From assembly GCA_009920585.1 (NCBI GenBank), contig RFZT01000033.1, positions 1 through 13,075 on the forward strand: a DNA stretch of 13,075 nt. The letters are read 5' to 3'. Of this stretch, positions 7,336-13,075 are shown piece after piece. The first letter of the stretch is position 1; each line of letters starts with the position of its first letter. The position numbers were made by a program, and so were the translations under genes. Origin of the DNA: a bacterium. GTDB taxonomy: Bacteria; Verrucomicrobiota; Verrucomicrobiia; Chthoniobacterales; Terrimicrobiaceae. The notes beneath the pieces are model-generated. The model was not told the origin of the DNA. It saw nothing but the letters and a program-made list of their open reading frames with translations, and searched no databases.

Positions 7336-8058
7336 CTATCTTCCAGTTACAAGGCGGGTCGCCAGTTTAGAAGGAAGACCGGCCTCAATAATGGCTTTCT
7401 GAGCAGCACTGATATCATAGGCGACGCGTCGCAGTGTCACCTCGTTGCTGTCGGTGTCGTAAATGCAATAGGCCGAACGCGAGTCGCCATCTCTCGATTG
7501 ACCAACGCTGCCGACATTAATCAGGTATTTGTTTTTTTTAAGGATCGCCAGGACATCGAGTGGTTCGGTGCGAACACCTTCATCACGCACGTAGGCTTTC
7601 GGAGTGTGGGTGTGACCAACAAAGCACAAGGTCGTGTGCTGATAGCTGAAGCTCGCCGCCGCATCGAGTTGCGTCATGATGTATGCCCAGTTGTGTGGCG
7701 TGTCGAGGGTGGCGTGGACGATCGTGAAATCTCGGACGAGGCGCTGCATCCTGAGATTGCGCAGCCATTCGCGATCCTCCTCGAGGAGTTGGGCTCGCGT
7801 CCATTTGAGAGATAGTTCAGCCAAGGGGTTGAGTCCTTCGATGGGGCCTTCACTGGAGGCGAGTTCATCGTGGTTTCCTTTCACGACAGGGCAATCGAGG
7901 TCGCGTATCATATCCAAACACTCTTTCGGGTAGGCGTTGTAGCCGACGATATCGCCCATGCATACATGGTGAGTGCAGGATTGCTCTTGGGCATCAGCCA
8001 ACACCGCCTGAAGGGCGTGTAGGTTAGCATGAATGTCTCCGAAAATAGCGAATCGCAT
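7336..8058 (-). CDS. Calcineurin-like metallophosphoesterase (YfcE/MJ0936-like)
   Basis: Encodes 240 aa. The binuclear-metal phosphoesterase motifs are all present in order: GDIHAN (7-12, Asp8 and His10), GDIVGY (35-40, Asp36), GNHDE (61-65, Asn62 and His63), VHATLD (114-119, His115) and GHTHTP (148-153, His149 and His151). LINVGSVGQSRDGDSRSAY near the C-terminus is typical of the Metallophos_2 subgroup. Relatives cleave phosphodiesters or phosphomonoesters, and some are related to dinucleotide (ApaH-type) hydrolases, but the substrate here is unknown. There is no signal peptide, so it is cytoplasmic. It lies 5 bases after the TPR-like gene and 20 bases before the GT9 gene, inside the holB-lipB run. 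Confidence 0.88.
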   Translation of the reverse strand: MRFAIFGDIHANLHALQAVLADAQEQSCTHHVCMGDIVGYNAYPKECLDMIRDLDCPVVKGNHDELASSEGPIEGLNPLAELSLKWTRAQLLEEDREWLRNLRMQRLVRDFTIVHATLDTPHNWAYIMTQLDAAASFSYQHTTLCFVGHTHTPKAYVRDEGVRTEPLDVLAILKKNKYLINVGSVGQSRDGDSRSAYCIYDTDSNEVTLRRVAYDISAAQKAIIEAGLPSKLATRLVTGR

Positions 8059-8063
8059 GGAAA

Positions 8064-8837
8064 TTAGGTTTTGTCCGACTGATCTGAAGAATCTATGCGC
8101 TCCGCTTGAGGGATATCCAGCCTCTTTTCCATATCACGCAAAAGGTTGATCAGGGAGGGGAGGCGTTGGCTGTCGCCCTGAAGGTAGAGGCGGCGCAGGT
8201 GTTCGTAGGCTTCGCGCTCGCGTCCGGGGCACTTTGCCATTTCATATCCAGCGAACCGGGCGCAGTAAGATGGGGCATCAGGGAGTGCTGCCGCCTTTAA
8301 AAAAGCATCGGCTGCGGCGCAGTGGTCCTCAAATTTATCGCGAAGCACAATGCCCAACTGAACGCGGAGTTGGTAACGGTCCGGATTATTGATAATGCCG
8401 CGTTCGAGGAAATCACGGCCGAGTCGGAAATACTCACGCTGGGCGCGAATGCGGAGAGCTTCGCTGGGTTGCTTTTCATTTTGCATGGCTGCAACGGCGG
8501 CATTCCAAGCCATGTGCCAAGCTGCCATGTCCCAATAAAGGATGGAGCGGGGTTGAAGGGTCGTCACGGTATCGAAGATGCCGGCCATCCGGCCCCACTC
8601 GGTATTTTCCCAAGCTGTGTGCGCTTGGATCCAAAGAATGGCAGCCAGTGGGGAGCGAAAACCGCTCAATGCAGCTAGAAATCCGGCTTGGCCGATGCGC
8701 TCGCGGAGGTTGAGGTCGAAGGCAGTTTTACGGAAATGTGCAGCTCGGGCGGCGGTATCCAGTCGGGATTGAATCGGCAGAATGGCTGCGCCGAAAAGAA
8801 AAATAAGCGCAAGCGCGGAAGTCTTGCGCCAGTTCAT
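8064..8837 (-). CDS. Membrane-anchored TPR-like protein of unknown function
   Basis: Encodes 257 aa. Residues 7-22 (SALALIFLFGAAILPI) form an N-terminal signal anchor; the rest is predicted outside the cytoplasmic membrane. The body is alpha-helical and looks like degenerate TPR repeats: ILWIQAHTAWENTEWGRMAG, LQPRSILYWDMAAWHMAWN, RLGRDFLERGIINNPDRYQL and DHCAAADAFLKAAALPDAP. The W-rich segment at about 68-110 seems the most distinctive part. No catalytic motif is seen. Its ATG overlaps the permease stop (ATGA at 8834-8837), so it is probably made together with that permease and may act as its periplasmic partner; this is inference from gene order. I do not recognise a named family. Confidence 0.75.
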   Translation of the reverse strand: MNWRKTSALALIFLFGAAILPIQSRLDTAARAAHFRKTAFDLNLRERIGQAGFLAALSGFRSPLAAILWIQAHTAWENTEWGRMAGIFDTVTTLQPRSILYWDMAAWHMAWNAAVAAMQNEKQPSEALRIRAQREYFRLGRDFLERGIINNPDRYQLRVQLGIVLRDKFEDHCAAADAFLKAAALPDAPSYCARFAGYEMAKCPGREREAYEHLRRLYLQGDSQRLPSLINLLRDMEKRLDIPQAERIDSSDQSDKT

Positions 8838-9700
8838 AGTTCGCGACCTGAAAAGACCAGAGCCGACAGCGAAAAATAGACGGAGATATAGAGAATCCCG
8901 AGCCCGACTGTTCCTGCAAAAAGTGCCATCGGTACAGCGGTCCCAGCGATGATGTCGTCTGTGAGATTAAAGGCCTGCAAGTCGGGGAAGAGGAGCGAGA
9001 CGAGCGCCGCCAGTATTCGGGACCACCACTGTACATCAACTCCGGCAAGCCAGTATTCCCTGGCGGTGGACTGGAGGTGACCGATGAAATAGAGGGCGGT
9101 TGCCATGAGGATTGTGAATATCGAAGAGGTCGCAAACGTAGAGAGGAAGAGTGTGAGTGCGGCGAGTAGGGCGGACTTGAAAAAAATCACCACGATGCCG
9201 GGGATCAGGTTGATATTAAATGTCGCGGTGGTCACCTCCTTGACGGCGGCAGCGATTTCCTCGGCCGAACCGCCTTGGAGTTGGGCCCGCGTCTCAGCGA
9301 GGACCGTGCCTTCACGGATCCAGAGGACAGCTAAAAATAAGGCGGACATCAAAAGAATCGATACGGCCAACAAGCTAAAAATGCCGCAGAGCTTGCCGAG
9401 AAGGTAGCTGAAACGCGGGACTGGCTTGGCCAGGATGGTGTAGATCGTTCTGTCCTCCATATCCTTTGGAAGGAAGTTGGCCGTAGCCAGAATGGCGATG
9501 ATTGATCCAAAAACGGACATCGCGCCGAGCGAAATATCCTTCAGCATTTGGAATTGTTCCTGGAAGGAGAATTTTGCCATGAAGGCCGAATTTCCGATCA
9601 CCAGCAGGGCGAAGATCAATAGAAAATAAAAAACCTTCTGGCGAACGAGCTCGGTGAATGTGTTACGGGCGATAGCGAGCGTGACTCCTAGCAATTTCAT
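8834..9700 (-). CDS. ABC-2 type transporter permease
   Basis: Encodes 288 aa with about six hydrophobic segments (roughly 24-42, 60-77, 100-128, 172-192, 194-212 and 258-282). The start, IARNTFTELVRQKVFYFLLIFALLV, and the cytoplasmic loop FLPKDMEDRTIYTILAKPVPR (77-97) are characteristic of ABC-2 permeases such as NosY-like subunits; the loop would contact an ATPase. A soluble stretch at about 130-165 (GTVLAETRAQLQGGSAEEIA) is probably periplasmic. Such permeases export lipids, polysaccharides, drugs or proteins; the substrate is unknown. No cognate ATPase is adjacent: proB lies directly upstream (ATGA overlap at 9697-9700) and the TPR-like gene directly downstream (ATGA overlap). The only ATPase in the window, at 3034-3867, is of the Opp/Dpp importer type and an unlikely partner. 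Confidence 0.87.
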   Translation of the reverse strand: MKLLGVTLAIARNTFTELVRQKVFYFLLIFALLVIGNSAFMAKFSFQEQFQMLKDISLGAMSVFGSIIAILATANFLPKDMEDRTIYTILAKPVPRFSYLLGKLCGIFSLLAVSILLMSALFLAVLWIREGTVLAETRAQLQGGSAEEIAAAVKEVTTATFNINLIPGIVVIFFKSALLAALTLFLSTFATSSIFTILMATALYFIGHLQSTAREYWLAGVDVQWWSRILAALVSLLFPDLQAFNLTDDIIAGTAVPMALFAGTVGLGILYISVYFSLSALVFSGREL

Positions 9701-10464
9701 GATCGGATCGAGTTGTGGCGAATAGGAAACGAAGTGCCCACGTCCTTGCCCTTGAGGGCGGCTTCGATTTGCCCAGCTTTACGGCCGTCGAGAATGTGGG
9801 CCGTGATGCCAGCTGAGGAGGCCTTGCGCACCGCCTCGAGCTTGGTTTTCATGCCGCCGACTGATTCCTCGCCCTTGTCGGAACGAACCAGACGGAAGGC
9901 CTTCGCGATATCCTGAACTTTTTTTACACGGTTTCCGTCCTCATCTTGAAGCCCGTCCACGCTCGTGAGGATGATCAAATGGTCGGCTTGGGCGAGAACG
10001 GCAACTTCTGCGGAGAGGCGGTCGTTATCGCCGAATCGCAACTCTTCCACGGCTACGGAATCGTTTTCGTTGATGATCGGAATGACTCCGTGTTCGAGGA
10101 GGCGGTCGAGAGTGTTGCGGGCATTTTCGCGATGCATGAGGCTGTCGATGTCCCCATGCGTGAGGAGTAGCTGAGCGACGCTGAGGTCGTGTTTGCGAAA
10201 GGAGGTTGCGTAGAGTCGCATCAACTCAGGTTGCCCCGCAGCGGCGCAGGCCTGCTTCCCGGGGAGGTCGGTTGGACGCTGCTTGAGGTGCATAACCCGA
10301 ACGCCGGCGGCAATGGCGGCGCTGCTGACAAGAATGCACGAGTAGCCCGCCGCTTGGAGTGCAGCGATCTCTGCTGAAATCCGTGTGAACTGCGAAGAAT
10401 CGAGAGATTTTCCGGCGGGTGTGGAAAGGACGCCGGTGCCAAGTTTGATAACAAGTCGCTTCAT
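9697..10464 (-). CDS. proB: Glutamate 5-kinase, short form lacking the PUA domain
   Basis: Encodes 255 aa. It phosphorylates glutamate to gamma-glutamyl phosphate, the first committed step of proline synthesis. It belongs to the amino acid kinase family: VIKLGTGVL (5-13) at the N-terminus, VSSAAIAAG (46-54), AAAGQPELM (74-82), the glutamate-binding INENDSVAVEELRFGDNDRLSA (131-152) and the nucleotide-binding GGMKTKLEAVRKA (203-215). E. coli ProB is 367 aa with a C-terminal PUA domain; this protein ends after the kinase domain, as in some other bacteria. In full-length enzymes the PUA domain influences proline feedback and assembly, so regulation may differ. proA is not nearby. Its ATG overlaps the holB stop (ATGA at 10461-10464). 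Confidence 0.94.
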   Translation of the reverse strand: MKRLVIKLGTGVLSTPAGKSLDSSQFTRISAEIAALQAAGYSCILVSSAAIAAGVRVMHLKQRPTDLPGKQACAAAGQPELMRLYATSFRKHDLSVAQLLLTHGDIDSLMHRENARNTLDRLLEHGVIPIINENDSVAVEELRFGDNDRLSAEVAVLAQADHLIILTSVDGLQDEDGNRVKKVQDIAKAFRLVRSDKGEESVGGMKTKLEAVRKASSAGITAHILDGRKAGQIEAALKGKDVGTSFPIRHNSIRS

Positions 10465-11420
10465 AATGGGGCAATCATTTGGAGAAATCCGCTCTCAAGT
10501 GCAAGCGACTCTTGAACTCCGGCGGAGAGCAGGCGTCGGGTTCGGTCGAGTGCGTCGAGTCGCTTGAGAAGTAATTTTGTGTCGTTGCTGGCGGCCAAGC
10601 GTTGAATATGCGGGAGGCAATTCAAGTCTGGCAGGACATGGTGGCGGAGGGCGGTGGCTAGGACTTCACTGATCGTCGTGAGGAGACGCTGGCGCTCGCG
10701 GACGACCATCGCTTCGCTTTGAGCTTTGATTTGATCTTCTCGCGTATCCTTCCAAGATTTGTCCATGGAGTCACGGTAGTGTTTGATCTGATCTTTGAGT
10801 TCCCCCTCGAGTTCCCCAGTCACGTGTTCACGAAGAGCGCTCACTTGGCCTTGGAAAAATTTAGTGAAACGCAGCGCGGCACCGGCGTCAGGGCCGCCTT
10901 TTTGAAGCAGGGCGGCCACGAAAGCCTCGGCGACATCGTCGTTTTTGGAGTCTTGGACGCTGCCGGTGGGCGATAAGAGCGGTACAGTAATGCAGCGAGA
11001 AAGGATCGTCGTGAGCACGGCATCGCGGAGCGTGGTCGTGAGCAAAATATGGCACCCCTCGGGTGGTTCCTCGAGTGTTTTGAGGAAGGCATTTGCCGCC
11101 TGCGGTTGCATGCGGTCGGCATCATGCAAGATCGCTACCTTGTGGATGCCGAGCAGGGGTTTCATTTGCAGGGCGTGCTCGAGGGAGCGGATCTGGTCCG
11201 TGACGATCCGTCGGGACTTTGATTCTGGAGCGACTTGATACAAGTCGGCATGGGATGTCGTTTCACTGGGATTAAAGCCGAGAATCATTCCGGCGAGCTC
11301 CATGGCCAGCCACGCCTTTCCGCATCCGGGAGGCCCTGCGAGCAGATAGGCGTGCGCGAGGCGACCGGCTTTGCGGGCATCACTGAGGCGCTCCAATGCT
11401 CTGTCTTTTAATAGGGCCAT
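10461..11420 (-). CDS. holB: DNA polymerase III delta' clamp-loader subunit
   Basis: Encodes 319 aa. Delta' is part of the clamp loader that places the beta sliding clamp on DNA. The N-terminal AAA+ fold shows HAYLLAGPPGCGKAWLA (23-39, Walker A-like with Ala36 where an active ATPase has Ser/Thr, as expected for a non-hydrolysing subunit), ILHDADRMQPQAANAFLKTLEEPP (97-120) and the SRC motif (141-143). The four cysteines that bind zinc in most delta' and tau/gamma subunits are missing: only Cys33, Cys123 and Cys143 occur, and residues 50-72 lack any Cys. A long charged helical stretch at about 195-245 (GELEGELKDQIKHYRDSMDK) sits in the C-terminal half. An inactive dnaX-like protein is less likely given the length. 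It lies 56 bases after the lipoprotein gene. Confidence 0.88.
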   Translation of the reverse strand: MALLKDRALERLSDARKAGRLAHAYLLAGPPGCGKAWLAMELAGMILGFNPSETTSHADLYQVAPESKSRRIVTDQIRSLEHALQMKPLLGIHKVAILHDADRMQPQAANAFLKTLEEPPEGCHILLTTTLRDAVLTTILSRCITVPLLSPTGSVQDSKNDDVAEAFVAALLQKGGPDAGAALRFTKFFQGQVSALREHVTGELEGELKDQIKHYRDSMDKSWKDTREDQIKAQSEAMVVRERQRLLTTISEVLATALRHHVLPDLNCLPHIQRLAASNDTKLLLKRLDALDRTRRLLSAGVQESLALESGFLQMIAPL

Positions 11421-11476
11421 GAATCCTAAATCTTCACCAATCGGGCGCGTCCCGTCGAATCATTTTGCAGCCTAGC

Positions 11477-11896
11477 TCAGTGGCTGGGGAACTTGTGGGG
11501 TTGGGGGATCATCACGGGCGGTCCCCAGCAGGCCCAGTCGTTCCACTGGTGCGCAGCGTTCATGTTTAGTTGGGCTGCTTGGATGTTGGCATTTGCGATT
11601 TGTTGTTGCAAACGGAACTGCTGGTATTTCGCATAGGCCACCTGATTTCCAGAATAGAGGATATTTTGTTCCGGATCGGCATAGGCATATCGGACCTCAT
11701 CGCCATTCAAATTCCGCACAATCGTGAAAGGAATGAGGGCATACAGAGACTTTTGACGCTCGGGCGAGTTGGCAGGAATGATTTCAAAGCCTGCCGCTGA
11801 TAGTAGGTTTTCCGTGTTTTCTCTCCGTGCCAGCTCTATCGAAGCGCAGCCGCCAAGCGAGAGTGCCAAGAGGATGGAAAAAACTAAAGCTCGCAT
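11477..11896 (-). CDS. Small lipoprotein of unknown function
   Basis: Encodes 139 aa. The N-terminus MRALVFSILLALSLGGC is a lipoprotein signal peptide with lipobox LGGC and Cys17 as the lipidation site, so the mature protein is anchored in a membrane. The mature part has a compact region (LLSAAGFEIIPANSPERQKS, then VRYAYADPEQNILYSGNQVAY) that resembles a family of small bacterial lipoproteins in which a predicted beta domain is followed by a Q-rich helix (YQQFRLQQQIANANIQAAQL). The tail is rich in Trp and Pro (WNDWACWGPPVMIPQPH). The function is not known to me. It stands between the disrupted pilT (70 bases away) and holB (56 bases), in the same direction. Confidence 0.75.
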   Translation of the reverse strand: MRALVFSILLALSLGGCASIELARRENTENLLSAAGFEIIPANSPERQKSLYALIPFTIVRNLNGDEVRYAYADPEQNILYSGNQVAYAKYQQFRLQQQIANANIQAAQLNMNAAHQWNDWACWGPPVMIPQPHKFPSH

Positions 11897-11909
11897 GTGT
11901 CTAGTTTCG

Positions 11910-11929
11910 TCGCAAATCGCTCATTGCGA
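11910..11929. repeat. Short inverted repeat upstream of the lipoprotein gene
   Basis: TCGCAA (11910-11915) and TTGCGA (11924-11929) form a 6-bp inverted repeat with an 8-base loop, 14 bases upstream of the lipoprotein ATG. It could be an operator or part of a leader structure. It is short enough to arise by chance. Confidence 0.25.
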
Positions 11930-11934
11930 AAGTT

Positions 11935-11966
11935 AAAAATCCACGAACCGCAAGTGGGGCGATTTT
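11935..11966 (-). terminator. Possible weak terminator after pilT
   Basis: Directly after the stop of the pilT C-terminal fragment, the minus strand can pair AAAAT with ATTTT and CCAC with GTGG (9-base loop), with a 4-base bulge, and ends in ATTTTTAAC. The GC part of the stem is only 4 bp, so termination would be weak. Confidence 0.35.
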
Positions 11967-12314
11967 TTAATGACTTTTCCCTGCAGGTGCACGGTTCGGT
12001 TTGGCTGCCTCGGCGGGATTCTCCGCTGATCCGCCAGCGGCATTAGCCAGAGCGGCATCCTCGGGGGGCAGGAAGGGCAGGAACCGCGATTTGTCGATCG
12101 CCTTCATGTAGGCCTCGTTGGGCGACACGACCCCTGGGAGAAGTTGTTCCCAAATGGCATCGTCCATAAACTGCATGCCTTGGCTTTTTCCGGTAATGAT
12201 GGCATCCTGCAACTTCTGGGTCGCACCTTCACGGATGATCGCGGCGACGGCGCTATCGACCATGAGGATCTCATTCACAGCAACGCGTCCGCTGCCGTCC
12301 TGTCGCTTCATCAA
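11967..12314 (-). pseudogene. pilT: PilT C-terminal fragment (out of frame with the N-terminal part)
   Basis: This frame carries the C-terminal part of PilT: the sequence just after the break reads AQILMKRQDGSGRVAVNEIL, followed by VAAIIREGATQKL (the AIRNLIRE motif region needed for retraction in characterised PilT), then SQGMQFMDDAI and an Ala/Pro-rich tail of about 28 residues. The frame is one position away from the upstream pilT frame, and the junction lies near 12323/12324. The first ATG here (12311) is an internal Met of normal PilT and overlaps the TGA that ends the N-terminal piece (TGATG), so reinitiation could yield a separate fragment, but it would lack part of the C-terminal domain. 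Intervening residues (TIDR...SLRGVV in relatives) are absent. Confidence 0.8.
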
Positions 12315-13030
12315 AATCTGGGCTTTCGCGCATTATTTGTATGGAGTGTTCCAAATACCAAGAGCCCTGTCTCTGCGGCGGTGAGGGCTAGGGCGATGGT
12401 TTCCAGATCGCGCATCTCACCGACGAGAACGATGTCCGCATCTTCGCGGAGGGCGGCCTTGAGTCCGATGGGAAACGTGCTCGCGTGCTCGGGAACCTCA
12501 CGTTGGGTGATAATGGACTTTTTGTTCCGATGCACAAATTCGATCGGCTCCTCGATAGTGACGATGTGACGCGAAAAGTTGGTATTAATATAATCGATGA
12601 GCGCAGCTAGGGTCGTGCTTTTGCCGGAGCCGGTGGGACCCGTCACGAGAACGATGCCGCCCCGCATGTGGCCAAAAGTTTTGATGACTTCGGGCACTTT
12701 CAAATCCTCGAGGGTCTTGATCTTTGTGGGAATGATTCGGAATACTGCGCCGTATCCTTGGGTCTGCTTGAGATAATTGCAGCGGAATCGACTTTCCTCA
12801 TCCATCTCGTAGGCAAAATCAAGGTCCCCATGCTCCTCGAATCGCTGCCAGCGCTCGGGGGTGCAGATTTCGCTTAGCATGTAGCTCATCTCCTCGTAGG
12901 TGAGGGGTTCTTCGCGAATGGACACGATCTCTCCGTGGCGGCGAACTTTGGGAGGCTGACCCTGACTGAGGTGAAGATCCGATGCACCGCTGTCCACGAG
13001 AACCTGAAAAAACTGGTCGATATAAGGCAT
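12311..13030 (-). CDS. pilT: Twitching motility ATPase PilT, N-terminal part of a disrupted gene
   Basis: Encodes 239 aa before a premature TGA; intact PilT is about 345-370 aa. PilT is a cytoplasmic hexameric ATPase that pulls type IV pili back in, driving twitching motility and DNA uptake. The N-terminal PAS-like domain (SGASDLHLSQGQPPKVRRHG, 14-33) and most of the RecA-like core are intact: Walker A GPTGSGKST (131-139), Asp box TIEEPIEFVH (158-167), Walker B DADIVLVGEMRDLETI (197-212) and His box LTAAETGLLVFGTLH (216-230). After HTNNARK the frame breaks into PRF and stop; the rest of the protein continues in another frame at 11967-12314. No Shine-Dalgarno precedes the ATG, and the upstream frame's stop lies 1 base before it. 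The break may be real decay or an assembly error. A PilU-like paralogue is an alternative identity. Confidence 0.85.
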   Translation of the reverse strand: MPYIDQFFQVLVDSGASDLHLSQGQPPKVRRHGEIVSIREEPLTYEEMSYMLSEICTPERWQRFEEHGDLDFAYEMDEESRFRCNYLKQTQGYGAVFRIIPTKIKTLEDLKVPEVIKTFGHMRGGIVLVTGPTGSGKSTTLAALIDYINTNFSRHIVTIEEPIEFVHRNKKSIITQREVPEHASTFPIGLKAALREDADIVLVGEMRDLETIALALTAAETGLLVFGTLHTNNARKPRF

Positions 13031-13031
13031 A

Positions 13032-13075
13032 TTATTGGTGTCCGGTGATTTTCATCATGGTCATCTTGTCTTCCG
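13032..13075 (-). CDS. Possible C-terminal end of an upstream gene
   Basis: On the minus strand one frame is open from the right edge and ends EDKMTMMKITGHQ followed by TAA (13034-13032), one base before the pilT ATG. Such tight spacing suggests the last codons of a gene in the same operon, but 13 residues are too few to identify it, and another frame is also open over this stretch. Confidence 0.35.
   Translation of the reverse strand, partial: EDKMTMMKITGHQ

Noticed and set aside
1..13075. tRNA or rRNA genes, CRISPR arrays, insertion sequences, phage or integron features
   Set aside because: Reading both strands gave no cloverleaf, regularly spaced repeats, transposase or integrase motifs, or target-site duplications; nearly all of the sequence is covered by conserved genes.

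Overview
The window is 13 kb of ordinary, gene-dense bacterial chromosome, almost all coded on the minus strand. It holds 14 complete or near-complete minus-strand genes and one plus-strand gene, plus two genes cut by the window edges. An LPS-export protein (LptD), a GT9 heptosyltransferase-like enzyme, a lipoprotein, RodA and a type IV pilus retraction ATPase point to a rod-shaped Gram-negative (diderm) bacterium. Protein style, moderate GC content and near-absence of Shine-Dalgarno sequences would fit the Verrucomicrobiota/PVC group. That placement is an impression, not something the sequence proves. I saw no tRNA, rRNA, CRISPR array, insertion sequence or phage gene.

Right end, read leftwards on the minus strand: the last codons of an unidentified gene (13032-13075), then pilT (13030-11967). 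pilT appears broken by an internal deletion that removes about 29 codons plus one base. A small lipoprotein gene (11896-11477) follows, and then a tightly packed run: holB (DNA polymerase III delta'), proB (glutamate 5-kinase without PUA domain), an ABC-2 permease, a TPR-like membrane-anchored protein, a metallophosphoesterase, a GT9 glycosyltransferase, ruvC and lipB. Four junctions in this run are 4-base ATGA overlaps, so it probably forms one transcription unit mixing replication, repair, proline and lipoate synthesis and envelope functions.

Middle: lipB converges on the only plus-strand gene, a small HNH endonuclease-family protein (4398-5009). They are separated by a perfect 15-bp hairpin. 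The HNH gene is divergent from rpmB (ribosomal protein bL28), and the 199-bp gap between them carries candidate promoters for both directions.

Left part, minus strand: rpmB, an OppF/DppF-type ABC ATPase without its permeases, rodA (TAATG overlap with the ATPase), galE and the first 260 codons of lptD, which runs off the window. This is largely an envelope cluster: peptidoglycan polymerisation, sugar nucleotide supply and LPS assembly.

No clearly new multi-gene system is visible. The points most worth a second look are the pilT deletion, the lack of Shine-Dalgarno motifs before nearly every start, the structured HNH-lipB gap, the delta' protein lacking its zinc cysteines, and the two orphan ABC components.
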